Notes: a model not told the origin generated them from the sequence alone. Counted from the stretch's first letter, positions 25,395-33,057 are shown. The stretch: DNA of 47,711 nucleotides from SFEL01 sp964392455 (GCA_964392455.1 CAYMPG010000014.1:1-47711), one strand, 5' to 3'. Numbers and translations are program-made.

Positions 25395-25766
25395 TTACTT
25401 GATTTCGCAGGTAGCGCCAACTTCCTTGAAGGAAGCAACGATCTTCTCGGCGGTTTCCTTGTCAACGCCTTCCTTGAGGGGCTTGGGAGCGTTGTCAACA
25501 ACGTCCTTAGCTTCCTTCAGGCCCAGGCCGGTCAGCTCGCGAACAACCTTGATGACCTTGATCTTCTCGGAACCAACGTCCTTGAGGATTACGTCAAACT
25601 CGGTCTTCTCCTCTACCTCGGCAGCGGCGGCAACGGGGCCGGCAACTGCTACGGCGGTAGCGGCAGCGGATACGCCAAACTCTTCCTCGAGAGCCTTTAC
25701 CAGCTCGGAGAGCTCCAGAACGGTCATGGCTTTGATATCTTCAATAAACTGTTCCTTGTTAAACAT
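25395..25766 (-). CDS. rplL: 50S ribosomal protein L7/L12
   Basis: Stalk protein recruiting translation GTPases; 123 residues, the usual size. N-terminal dimerisation helix region (about 1-32), Ala/Val-rich hinge (about 33-52) and C-terminal domain (about 53-123) with KVIKVVRELTGLGLKEAKD and the conserved Gly/Lys residues. AGGAGG stands before the ATG. Its Ile codons are ATC or ATT only, unlike neighbouring non-ribosomal genes rich in ATA, a sign of high expression. Confidence 0.97.
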   Translation of the reverse strand: MFNKEQFIEDIKAMTVLELSELVKALEEEFGVSAAATAVAVAGPVAAAAEVEEKTEFDVILKDVGSEKIKVIKVVRELTGLGLKEAKDVVDNAPKPLKEGVDKETAEKIVASFKEVGATCEIK

Positions 25767-25826
25767 TGTGTTTTCCTCCTGTTAAAATTTTGATTGATTT
25801 TGTAGTGATTTACGCTGCCTTTGCGA

Positions 25827-26336
25827 TTACTCGGCGGCGGGCTCGCCCTTCTTGGCGATCTGGTCCAGTACGATTGCCAGCCCGGAAATGGGGGACAGCA
25901 TGCTGCCCAGCATCCTTGCAAGGAGTACCTCGCGGGAAGGCAGGTCAGCCAGGGTGTTCATAGCGGCGGCGTCAGATACTACGCCGTTGATGAGACCGCC
26001 CTTAATCTCGCACTTCTTGTACTTTTTGATGGCTTCCTTCAGCACCTTTGCGGGAGCTACGGCGTCTTCCACGCCGAAAGCAAAGGCGGAGGGGCCCTTC
26101 AGCATTTCGCAGAAGCTCTCATCGATGCCTGCGGCCTTAGCAGCGCGCTCTACGATACCGTTCTTAAGAACCACGTATTCCACGCCGGCCTTACGCATAT
26201 CGCTGCGGAGATTGGTAACCTCCTCGGCATTGAGTCCGCGATAGTCGAACACTACCAGAGACTGTGCAGCCTGGATTTTGGAAAGAACTTCCTCAACCTG
26301 AGCGGCCTTAGCCTGTATGTTCTGGATGTTTGCCAT
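25827..26336 (-). CDS. rplJ: 50S ribosomal protein L10
   Basis: Base of the ribosomal stalk that binds L7/L12 dimers. It has 169 residues. Seen: LVVFDYRGLNAEEVTNLR, YVVLKNGIVERAA and the C-terminal helix binding L12 (SREVLLARMLGSMLSPI). The ATG at 26336 has GGAGGT upstream (TAACAGGAGGTGAAACC). The frame opens 15 codons further upstream into the leader, but these lie in the attenuator hairpin. Expression is controlled by the leader at 26337-26545. Confidence 0.96.
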   Translation of the reverse strand: MANIQNIQAKAAQVEEVLSKIQAAQSLVVFDYRGLNAEEVTNLRSDMRKAGVEYVVLKNGIVERAAKAAGIDESFCEMLKGPSAFAFGVEDAVAPAKVLKEAIKKYKKCEIKGGLINGVVSDAAAMNTLADLPSREVLLARMLGSMLSPISGLAIVLDQIAKKGEPAAE

Positions 26337-26545
26337 GGTTTCACCTCCTGTTAGAATAGAGAAAAAAATCCTCTGCCACAAGACAGAGGACGAAAAAGCG
26401 CATAAATTAAGCTCTAATTCATCGCCTCGGCAGGATTTACGCTTGCGCTACCGGCTGTCTTGGGCAATAATTTTTGATTTCCACGGGGCAGTATATCAAA
26501 CTGCCCCATGGTTGTCAAGCATTTTTGTGTGTTCACAAGGGGGTT
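26337..26545 (-). ncRNA. L10 leader: autoregulatory element of rplJ-rplL
   Basis: A 250-bp gap between rplA and rplJ contains a terminator hairpin (minus-strand TCCTCTG with CAGAGGA, 26369-26375 and 26384-26390, then seven T at 26362-26368) and upstream structured sequence. This is the arrangement of the known L10 leader, in which L10 (with L12) binds its mRNA and promotes termination. Outer limits are approximate. Confidence 0.7.
26362..26390 (-). terminator. Attenuator terminator in the L10 leader
   Basis: Seven-base stem, eight-base loop, seven T on the minus strand, 26 bp before the rplJ start codon. Read-through is needed to express rplJ and rplL. Confidence 0.75.
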
Positions 26546-26586
26546 TTTGCCTCCCTTATGAAGCTCAGGCTCTCAGGGCTGTGCCT

Positions 26587-27276
26587 TTAGAACTTGAGGG
26601 GGTTGAACTTTACGCCAGGGCCCATGGTAGAAGAAATTACCAGGGACTTGATATAGGTGCCCTTTGCAGCGGCGGGCTTTGCCTTGATGATGGCGTCCAT
26701 CAGGGTATTCAGGTTCTCTTCCAGCTTGTCTACGCCGAAGGAGGCCTTGCCTACGGGTACGTGAACGATAGCGGTCTTATCTACACGATACTCAACCTTA
26801 CCGGCCTTAATATCGGAGATGGCCTTTGCCACGTCCATGGTAACGGTGCCGCTCTTGGGGTTGGGCATGAGGCCCTTAGGACCAAGCACGCGGGCAATGC
26901 GGCCAACTACGCCCATCATGTCGGGGGTAGCTACGCAAACGTCGAAGCCAAACCAGTTTTCGGTCTGGATCTTCTTTACCAGATCCTCATCGCCTACGAA
27001 ATCGGCGCCGGCATCCTGAGCTTCCTTAGCCTTGTCGCCCTTGGCGAATACCAGTACCCTTACCTTCTTGCCGGTGCCGTGGGGCAGTACGACTGCGCCG
27101 CGAACCTGCTGATCGGCATGGCGGGGGTCAACGCCCAGGCGGGCGGAAACCTCGATGGTCTCGTCAAACTTTGCCTTGGCGGTAGCGAGAACAGCCTCGA
27201 TGCCCTCACGGGGATCATACAGCTTCTGCTTATCGAAGGTCTTTACGCTATCCTGATACTTCTTACCGTGCTTCAT
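26587..27276 (-). CDS. rplA: 50S ribosomal protein L1
   Basis: Part of the L1 stalk near the E-site and, in many bacteria, repressor of its own operon. It has 229 residues. N-terminal KHGKKYQDSVKTFDKQKLY, VRGAVVLPHGTGKKVRV, the NPKSGTVTMDVA hinge and the conserved C-terminal STMGPGVKFN are present. It lies 18 bp after rplK on the minus strand, within one transcript. Confidence 0.97.
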   Translation of the reverse strand: MKHGKKYQDSVKTFDKQKLYDPREGIEAVLATAKAKFDETIEVSARLGVDPRHADQQVRGAVVLPHGTGKKVRVLVFAKGDKAKEAQDAGADFVGDEDLVKKIQTENWFGFDVCVATPDMMGVVGRIARVLGPKGLMPNPKSGTVTMDVAKAISDIKAGKVEYRVDKTAIVHVPVGKASFGVDKLEENLNTLMDAIIKAKPAAAKGTYIKSLVISSTMGPGVKFNPLKF

Positions 27277-27293
27277 TTGAATAGCCTCCCTTC

Positions 27294-27719
27294 TTAGTCT
27301 ACCACCGTAACGCCCATGCTGCGGGCGGTGCCGGCTATCATGCTCATAGCTGCCTCAACGCTTGCTGCGTTCAGGTCAGGCATCTTCAGCTCTGCAATCT
27401 CCTGCACCTGAGCCTTGGTTATCTTGGCAACCTTCTGGGAATTGGGCTTGCCGGAGGCAGTCTCGATTCCGCAGGCCTTCTTGATAAGAACGGCGGCAGG
27501 GGGAGTCTTGGTGATGAAGGTGAAGGAACGGTCCTGATAAACGGTGATAACCACGGGGATTATCAGGCCGGCCTGCTTGGCGGTCTTTTCATTGAACTCC
27601 TTGCAGAAGCCCATGATGTTTACGCCGTGCTGACCCAGTGCGGGGCCTACGGGGGGAGCGGGTGTCGCCTTACCGGCGGGGATCTGCAGCTTTATAAAGC
27701 CGGTGATCTTCTTTGCCAT
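27294..27719 (-). CDS. rplK: 50S ribosomal protein L11
   Basis: GTPase-centre protein of 141 residues. Seen: FIKLQIPAGKATPAPPVGPALG, QHGVNIMGFCKEFN, ITVYQDRSFTF and C-terminal IAGTARSMGVTVVD. The ATG at 27719 is preceded by TAGGAGGAAACTTACAA; the frame's 21 extra upstream codons are not conserved. A 178-bp gap separates it from nusG. Confidence 0.97.
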   Translation of the reverse strand: MAKKITGFIKLQIPAGKATPAPPVGPALGQHGVNIMGFCKEFNEKTAKQAGLIIPVVITVYQDRSFTFITKTPPAAVLIKKACGIETASGKPNSQKVAKITKAQVQEIAELKMPDLNAASVEAAMSMIAGTARSMGVTVVD

Positions 27720-27897
27720 TTGTAAGTTTCCTCCTAATATAATGTGGTGCGAGCGGCAGGCCATGGCGGGCCCACCTCCCACAATGCAAGCACCCTTTAT
27801 CAGGGCGCATACACTCTGGTCTTATCACAGGCCATAGTAGCCTGTGGGGGGATGCCCATGCTTTCATGCAGGGGCTTGTGTACCCTGTGGGGAAAAA
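27720..27897 (-). promoter_or_regulatory. Structured gap between nusG and rplK (possible L1 control site)
   Basis: The 178 bp are longer than other gaps in this operon and contain several hairpin-forming segments on the minus strand, notably CACAGGC with GCCTGTG and CCCTGATAAAGGG. No T-run follows. The known L11 operon leader is bound by L1 at this spot, so regulatory use is possible but not shown by the sequence. Confidence 0.35.
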
Positions 27898-28416
27898 TTA
27901 TATCTTCTGTACTTCGATATAATCCAGCTCCACGGGGGTGTTGCGTCCAAACATGGACACTGTGAGCTTTACCTTCTGGTTCTCGGGGTCCAGGGCCTCC
28001 ACAACGCCCACAAAATTTTCCAGCGGGCCGGAAACTATGCGTACGCTCTCGCCCACTGCCACGTCCAGCTTTAGCGCTATGCGCTCTACGCCCATGGCCG
28101 TGACCTCCTCGTCGGTGAGGGGGATGGGCTTGGATCCGGGGCCTACAAAGCCTGTAACGCCGCGGGTATTGCGTACCACATACCAGGTCTTGTCGTTCAT
28201 GATCATCTTGACCATCACGTAGCCCGGGTAGGTCTTGCGGTGAGTCACCTTGCGCTTGCCGTCCTTTATCTCAACGACTTCCTCGGTGGGGTATTTGACC
28301 TCGAGTATCATATCCTGAAGGTCGCGGTTTTTTACGGTCTTTTTAAGGTCTTCTGTGACCTTATCCTCATAACCGGAATAGGTATGGGCTACATACCACT
28401 TTGCTTCCTCGGACAT
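27898..28416 (-). CDS. nusG: Transcription termination/antitermination factor NusG
   Basis: Binds RNA polymerase, linking it to Rho or ribosomes. It has 172 residues: NGN domain (about 1-115; WYVAHTYSGYEDKV, YPGYVMVKM, VRNTRGVTGFVG) and a C-terminal KOW domain (about 120-172; VGESVRIVSGPLENFVGVVE). AAGGAG lies before the ATG. It follows secE in the classical secE-nusG-rplK order. Confidence 0.97.
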   Translation of the reverse strand: MSEEAKWYVAHTYSGYEDKVTEDLKKTVKNRDLQDMILEVKYPTEEVVEIKDGKRKVTHRKTYPGYVMVKMIMNDKTWYVVRNTRGVTGFVGPGSKPIPLTDEEVTAMGVERIALKLDVAVGESVRIVSGPLENFVGVVEALDPENQKVKLTVSMFGRNTPVELDYIEVQKI

Positions 28417-28444
28417 ACTCTCTCCTTATAGGGCAGGCTGTGGT

Positions 28445-28660
28445 TTACAGGTTTGCAAGCAGGCCAAGGCCCTCGCCAAATACCAAATCCAGGGCGTATA
28501 CTATTATAGCCATCAGAATGATGAAGCCCAGAACGGTAAGGGTGTAGGAAGCCAGTTCCTTCTTGGTGGGCCAGGAGAGCTTCTTGACCTCGCCGAAAAC
28601 TTCCTTGAAGAACTGCTTTGCGCTTATCCTGTTCTTCTTTACGTTAGTTTCGTTTGCCAT
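28445..28660 (-). CDS. secE: Preprotein translocase subunit SecE
   Basis: Small essential component of the SecYEG channel. It has 71 residues: the amphipathic FFKEVFGEVKKLSWPTKKEL, the SecE signature, and one membrane segment (about 42-63, TLTVLGFIILMAIIVYALDL). It lies 18 bp downstream of rpmG and 28 bp upstream of nusG. Confidence 0.96.
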   Translation of the reverse strand: MANETNVKKNRISAKQFFKEVFGEVKKLSWPTKKELASYTLTVLGFIILMAIIVYALDLVFGEGLGLLANL

Positions 28661-28678
28661 TGTTGGTACTCCTCGTAA

Positions 28679-28828
28679 TTACTTGGATTCCTTGTGCAGG
28701 GTGTGCTTGCGGCAGAAGCGGCAGTACTTCATGAACTCGATACGATCAGGATCGTTCTTCTTGTTCTTGAAGGTGTTGTAGTTTCTCTGCTTGCATTCGG
28801 TGCAGGCCAATGTGATCTTTACGCGCAT
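28679..28828 (-). CDS. rpmG: 50S ribosomal protein L33 (zinc-binding type)
   Basis: A 49-residue protein, MRVKITLACTECKQRNYNTF at the N-terminus, with Cys at 9, 12, 36 and 39, the zinc-ribbon (C+) form. AAGGAG precedes the ATG at 28828. It is first in the operon, before secE. A strong promoter lies about 100 bp upstream. Confidence 0.96.
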   Translation of the reverse strand: MRVKITLACTECKQRNYNTFKNKKNDPDRIEFMKYCRFCRKHTLHKESK

Positions 28829-28927
28829 TTTTCTTTCTCCTTCTGTGAATGTAAACGCAGGGGCGCTGCCCCGGCGCTACTGAATTTCGTACCTAAATAA
28901 ACCCCCTCATAGGGGGATACCTTAAGT

Positions 28928-28956
28928 AATTTATCACAGCCGCCGCCTTATGTCAA
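28928..28956 (-). promoter_or_regulatory. Strong sigma-A promoter of the rpmG-secE-nusG-rpl operon
   Basis: Perfect TTGACA (28951-28956 on the minus strand), 17-bp spacer, TAAATT (28928-28933), just downstream of the preceding gene's terminator. The leader to rpmG is about 90 nt. Confidence 0.7.
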
Positions 28957-28960
28957 TGCA

Positions 28961-28987
28961 AAAATCGCCCTGTGAGGGCGGTTTTTT
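28961..28987 (-). terminator. Terminator of the solute-binding-like gene
   Basis: CGCCC/GGGCG stem with loop TGTGA, A-rich arm on one side and T-run on the other; on the minus strand it lies 66 bp past the stop at 29053. Confidence 0.65.
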
Positions 28988-29052
28988 CATATATTTTTCC
29001 GGCCTTGTGCAGGCCGGGGGGCCGGCCCCGGCATATGTTGTGGTGGGGCAGG

Positions 29053-29943
29053 TCAGCTCAGGCCGTATTTTACATGGAGCTCGTCCATTTCCCCGCTTTT
29101 CCACATCTCCTCTATCACCATATCCGCTATGGCGGCAAGGGTGGAATTATCAGAGGCGGTCATCACGCAGTAATCCACCGTACCAAAGGACAGGGTGGTC
29201 GGCACTATGTCATAGAGGGCGCTCAGCTGGGCGTAATGCAGCTTTGTTACGGCTATGCCGCCCACCTCGCCCTTTTTCAGGCCGTTTATAAGGTCGTCAT
29301 AGGAGGGATAGCTGCGCTTTGATATAACGAAGCTGTTGTTACTGGCGCAGAATGAATCCACCAGCGCCTCCTCCGGGCTGTTTCTCAGCCTGTTTGTCTG
29401 TATGAGCCCCACGGTAAAGTTTTTCAGGGCAAAGGAGCTTGTGCCGCTCAGCACCGCCAGTATACATTCATCGCTGTAATAGGGGGAGGAATAGTAGTAT
29501 CCCGGCGCCATTGATGAGCCCATCATGGCTATCACCATATCCACCGTGCCATCATCCAGCTTGGTGCAGCCCGTTATGCTGCTCACCTCCACCAGCTCCA
29601 GGGTGTTTTCCCCGTCTCCCTCAGGCAGTATCCTGTCGGCTATGCGGCGGGCTATGGCGGTTTCCAGCCCATCCTCGCCATTCAGCCCCGGCATATCGTA
29701 GCGCACGCCTACCCGCAGCACGCCCCGCTCCTCTATGGTCTTTACCTCCGGAGTGGACATGAGCTGTATCTCCGTGCCACCCAGCAGCGCCGCCAGCACC
29801 AGCAAAATAAGGCCCGCCCCCAGCGCTATGGCTCTGCGCCAGGGCCTGCCCTCATCCCCTATAAGGGTAAAGTCCACCCGTCTGAAATTGAGCTGAAGCC
29901 GCCGGAATTTACGCCTGAGCTTCCTGTCAAAGCTGTCTTTCAT
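29053..29943 (-). CDS. Membrane-anchored type 3 solute-binding-like protein
   Basis: A 296-residue protein with a highly basic cytoplasmic N-terminus (about 1-36; FDRKLRRKFRRL), one membrane helix (about 38-57; AIALGAGLILLVLAALLGG) and an extracytoplasmic SBP_bac_3-type fold (about 68-296). It contains IEERGVLRVGVRYDMPGLNG, GLETAIARRIADRI, and VDMVIAMMGSSM, resembling polar amino acid binding proteins. No permease or ATPase gene is adjacent, so it may sense a ligand rather than feed a transporter. The chosen ATG at 29943 is only seven bases after a perfect TATAAT and lacks a Shine-Dalgarno at usual distance, so leaderless translation is likely. Confidence 0.7.
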   Translation of the reverse strand: MKDSFDRKLRRKFRRLQLNFRRVDFTLIGDEGRPWRRAIALGAGLILLVLAALLGGTEIQLMSTPEVKTIEERGVLRVGVRYDMPGLNGEDGLETAIARRIADRILPEGDGENTLELVEVSSITGCTKLDDGTVDMVIAMMGSSMAPGYYYSSPYYSDECILAVLSGTSSFALKNFTVGLIQTNRLRNSPEEALVDSFCASNNSFVISKRSYPSYDDLINGLKKGEVGGIAVTKLHYAQLSALYDIVPTTLSFGTVDYCVMTASDNSTLAAIADMVIEEMWKSGEMDELHVKYGLS

Positions 29944-29950
29944 GGTTATG

Positions 29951-29979
29951 ATTATATCCCTCCCCTCCTGCCTTGACAA
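29951..29979 (-). promoter_or_regulatory. Promoter abutting the solute-binding-like gene start
   Basis: TTGTCA (29974-29979), 17 bp, TATAAT (29951-29956) on the minus strand. Predicted transcription start coincides with or is one base before the ATG at 29943. Confidence 0.6.
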
Positions 29980-30028
29980 GTAAACAATCATACAGGCCCC
30001 ATTCCTGTAAACTGACAGCCGCCTTTCG

Positions 30029-30058
30029 TTGACAAAGGCAGGTATATAAAGGTATACT
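30029..30058 (+). promoter_or_regulatory. Sigma-A promoter of alaS
   Basis: Perfect TTGACA (30029-30034), 18-bp spacer, TATACT (30053-30058), leaving a leader of about 70 nt, too short for a T-box. Confidence 0.65.
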
Positions 30059-30133
30059 CTATTCGTGTAAGTGTGGCCTTTTGGGCCGCCGCAAAATCAT
30101 TCCGTACATTTAATTTCAAGAGAGGTATATAAT

Positions 30134-31927
30134 ATGAGACTGCTGAAATCTCACGAGCTCCGCAAACTTTACCTTGACTTTTTCCGCAGCAAGGGTCACG
30201 CCATAATCCCCTCCGCCTCCCTTATACCGGAAAACGATCCCACCGTGCTGTTCACCACTGCCGGTATGCATCCACTGGTGCCCTACCTTATGGGCGAAAA
30301 GCATCCTGAGGGCGTGCGCCTTGCAGACGTGCAGAAGTGCATCCGCACCGGCGATATTGACGAGGTTGGCGATACTTCCCACTGCACCTTCTTCGAAATG
30401 CTGGGCAACTGGTCCCTTGGCGATTATTTCAAAAAGGAATCCATCGCCTTCTCCTGGGAATTCCTCACCTCCGAGGAATGGCTTGGCATAGATAAGGATA
30501 AGCTGTATTTTACCTGCTTCGCAGGGGATGCAGACGCCCCCCAGGATACCTACTCCCATGACCGCTGGGTGGAAATGGGCGTAGACCCCAGCCATATCTT
30601 CTATTTAGATAAGAAGCATAACTGGTGGGGCCCCGCCGGCATCACCGGCCCCTGCGGCCCGGATACCGAAATATTCTACGATACCGGCAAGCCCAAGTGC
30701 TGCCCCGAGTGCGATCCCTCCTGCTCCTGCGGCAAGTACCTTGAAATATGGAACAACGTATTCATGGAATACAATAAAAACGCAGACGGCACCTTCTCTC
30801 CCCTTGCCCAGCACAACGTGGATACCGGCATGGGTCTGGATCGTACCATCGCCACCCTGCAGGGCGTTGAGAGCGTATACGATACCGATGCCTTTACCGG
30901 CATAATCGCCTCCATAGAGCAGCTTTCCGGCAAAACCTTCAGGGAATCCCCCGAGGTCACCCGTGCCTTCCGCATCGTGGCAGACCATATCCGCTGCTCC
31001 ACCTTTATCCTGGGCGACCATCGCGGCGTTACCCCCTCCAATGTGGATCAGGGCTACATACTCCGCAGGCTCATACGCCGCGCCATCCGCTTCGCCATGC
31101 AGCTCGGTATGCCTGAGGACAGTCTCCGCACCGTTGCCGAGGCAGTCATTGCCCAGTATGGCAGCGTATACCCCGAGCTGGAGGCAAACCGGGAAAAGAT
31201 CACCTCAGAGCTTTCCAAGGAGGAATCCCGCTTCCAGAAGGCCCTCCGCAACGGCACCAAGGAATTTGAGCGCATCAAGTCCAGCTTCCCGGATGGCCGC
31301 ATAGATGGCGAGACTGCCTTCCACCTTTACGATACCTTTGGCTTCCCCATCGAGTTCACTCAGGAGCTTGCCGGTGAAAACGGCCTTACCGTGGATATGG
31401 ATGGCTTTAACGCCGCCTATGAGGCACACCAGAAAAAGTCTCAGGCCGGTGCAGAGCAGCGCTTCAAGGGCGGCCTTGCCGATACCAGCGTTGAAACCGC
31501 CCGCCTCCATACCGCCACTCACCTTTTGCAGGCAGCCCTCCGCAAGGTGCTCAATGACGATAAGATCTCCCAGCGCGGCTCCAATATCACCGCAGAGCGT
31601 CTCCGCTTTGACTTCAGCTTTGAGCGCAAGATGACCAAGGAAGAGCTTGCCGCCGTTGAAGCCCTGGTAAATGAATGGATACAGGCCAAGGCCCCCATCA
31701 CCTGCGAGGAGATGACCGTGGACGAGGCCCGTGAGCAGGGCGCAGTCGGCCTCTTTGGCGATAAGTACGGCGAGCGTGTAAAGGTATACACCATGGGCCA
31801 GTTCTCCAAGGAGATATGCGGCGGCCCCCATGCGGAAAACACCGGCGACCTTGGCACCTTCAAGATAAAGAAGGAAGAAGCCTCCAGCGCAGGCGTGCGC
31901 CGCATAAAGGCCGTATTGGAATACTAA
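30134..31927 (+). CDS. alaS: Alanyl-tRNA synthetase, short form without C-Ala domain
   Basis: Class II synthetase charging tRNA-Ala. It has 597 residues, while typical bacterial AlaRS has about 870. Catalytic domain (about 1-250) with the LFTTAGM and TGMGLDR motifs, tRNA-recognition middle part (about 250-450), and the editing domain with zinc/ester ligands H459 and H463 (HTATH) and C562 and H566 (CGGPH). The DHHA1/C-Ala oligomerisation domain is absent; a real stop at 31925 is followed by hairpins, with no downstream remnant. A Cys-rich insertion (KCCPECDPSCSCG, about 188-200) lies in the catalytic domain. The start at 30134 follows AGAGG; the upstream extension is not conserved. Codon use is like that of highly expressed genes. 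Confidence 0.92.
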   Translation: MRLLKSHELRKLYLDFFRSKGHAIIPSASLIPENDPTVLFTTAGMHPLVPYLMGEKHPEGVRLADVQKCIRTGDIDEVGDTSHCTFFEMLGNWSLGDYFKKESIAFSWEFLTSEEWLGIDKDKLYFTCFAGDADAPQDTYSHDRWVEMGVDPSHIFYLDKKHNWWGPAGITGPCGPDTEIFYDTGKPKCCPECDPSCSCGKYLEIWNNVFMEYNKNADGTFSPLAQHNVDTGMGLDRTIATLQGVESVYDTDAFTGIIASIEQLSGKTFRESPEVTRAFRIVADHIRCSTFILGDHRGVTPSNVDQGYILRRLIRRAIRFAMQLGMPEDSLRTVAEAVIAQYGSVYPELEANREKITSELSKEESRFQKALRNGTKEFERIKSSFPDGRIDGETAFHLYDTFGFPIEFTQELAGENGLTVDMDGFNAAYEAHQKKSQAGAEQRFKGGLADTSVETARLHTATHLLQAALRKVLNDDKISQRGSNITAERLRFDFSFERKMTKEELAAVEALVNEWIQAKAPITCEEMTVDEAREQGAVGLFGDKYGERVKVYTMGQFSKEICGGPHAENTGDLGTFKIKKEEASSAGVRRIKAVLEY

Positions 31928-31948
31928 TAGCCCATACCTAAAGAATAA

Positions 31949-32049
31949 AGGGCGCATAATCGCCCTGCCTTAAAATTTGCCCGGCATCCCCGGGCAAATT
32001 TACACTTTTGCCTGTTCACCTGTTTCTTTTCCATATATAAAAGAAACAG
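31949..32049. repeat. Three tandem hairpins downstream of alaS
   Basis: AGGGCG/CGCCCT (31949-31954 with 31961-31966), then a perfect 12-bp stem (31973-31984 with 31990-32001, loop CATCC), then a perfect 11-bp stem (32020-32030 with 32039-32049). None has a T-run immediately after, so the group resembles the block at 8372-8459 and may replace a canonical terminator or be a palindromic repeat. Confidence 0.55.
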
Positions 32050-32084
32050 TAGGATTCATAATTCTCCCATGTGAGGTACCCGCC

Positions 32085-32822
32085 ATGTCCGAATGGTTCA
32101 CCTATGATTGGCAAATGGAAGGAGACCCGGCAGAGTTCGCCGTGGATACCTCTTATCTTGCCAAGGCTCCAAATCCCAGCCGCCCCGTTCTCATGCACAT
32201 CCGCTGCGAAATGCAGGCCCAGGATGAGCTGAGCAGCCGTGGCAGGCGGCATATTGACCGCATAGAAAAAAAGTGCCTTAAGGAGCTTAAGGCGCTGTAT
32301 GTGGGCTATATTCAGGATGACTACCGGCGGGTCATGTTCTTTTATACAGACCGGCCGGAGCGCCGCAATGCCCTCGATGACATTGCGGATAAGGAAAAGT
32401 ACCTTTACTGCGCCGTAGGCTGCACCCAGGACCCCGATTGGGCCACCTACCTTGAGCTGCTGTATCCCGATGGGGCAAAATTCCAAACCGAGGAAAACCG
32501 CCGCCACATCGCCCTCCACAGCAAGAATAAGGATTACCTTGCCGCCGCCCGCCGTGTCACCTTCCATGTGCATTTCCCCATGGAAAGCAGCGTCATAGCC
32601 TTTGCCGAGGAAGCACGCCTTGCCGGCTTCGCCATAGGTGACCAGGTGTTCACCCCCGAGCTGGAGGAGCCTTACGGCATAACCCTGCACCGCATCTGCC
32701 CCCTCGACAAGCCCACCATAGATGCCTGCACCACCGATATCATCTACCTTGCCGACCACTACCTTGGCAAGCTCCTCTACTGGGACTGCCCCGTTGTCCC
32801 CAAAAACAGCCCGCTGAGATAG
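32085..32822 (+). CDS. DUF695 and RraB-like two-domain protein
   Basis: A 245-residue cytosolic protein. The N-terminal half (about 1-135) matches DUF695: RPVLMHIRCEMQAQDELSS, IEKKCLKELKA and RRVMFFYTDRPERR. The C-terminal half (about 140-240) resembles the ribonuclease-E-inhibitor RraB domain (LARRLEEAGF-type LAGFAIGDQVF). Function in Firmicutes, which often lack RNase E, is unclear. The ATG at 32085 follows GTGAGGT; the frame upstream runs through the hairpin region and is not conserved. It is monocistronic and ends at a large hairpin. Confidence 0.75.
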   Translation: MSEWFTYDWQMEGDPAEFAVDTSYLAKAPNPSRPVLMHIRCEMQAQDELSSRGRRHIDRIEKKCLKELKALYVGYIQDDYRRVMFFYTDRPERRNALDDIADKEKYLYCAVGCTQDPDWATYLELLYPDGAKFQTEENRRHIALHSKNKDYLAAARRVTFHVHFPMESSVIAFAEEARLAGFAIGDQVFTPELEEPYGITLHRICPLDKPTIDACTTDIIYLADHYLGKLLYWDCPVVPKNSPLR

Positions 32823-32851
32823 CGGCTCTCCCCTTACATCACAATTTATAT

Positions 32852-32899
32852 CAGGGTGCCGTCTCTGCATCATTTTCGCAGAGGCAGCACCCTGTTTTT
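32852..32899 (+). terminator. Terminator of the DUF695/RraB gene
   Basis: Long imperfect stem (CAGGGTGC...TCTCTGC with GCAGAGG...GCACCCTG), nine-base loop and five T, beginning 30 bp past the stop. Confidence 0.75.
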
Positions 32900-32995
32900 G
32901 TGCTGGTTTGGGATGGTATCCCATCAGCTTCAATTGGGCTATATGCCTGTCAGGGCAAACCATGGTCGTCCCAATACGTTTCCCCAACAAGCCGC

Positions 32996-33057
32996 AAAAA
33001 GGCCCATCCACCATGGGCCTTTTTGGAAAGTGCTGTAAAGCTGCTTATTCAGTTGTA
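32996..33057 (-). repeat. Terminator-associated dispersed repeat, copy C, hppA terminator
   Basis: On the minus strand the hppA 3' region reads TACAA, then TAAGCAGC (33040-33047), CTTTACAGCACTTTCC and a perfect terminator stem (32996-33007 with 33013-33024, loop CCACC), T5 and GC. The segment 33012-33040 equals the reverse complement of 47683-47711 over 29 bases. Confidence 0.7.

Noticed and set aside
28679..28900. tRNA-Trp before secE
   Set aside because: Often found there in Bacteria, but no cloverleaf is seen; rpmG fills the place.
30064..30133. T-box riboswitch before alaS
   Set aside because: The leader is only about 70 nt and no T-box sequence or terminator is present.
32016..33014. 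332-codon minus-strand frame over the DUF695 gene
   Set aside because: Shadow frame crossing hairpins and a terminator; no recognisable domain.
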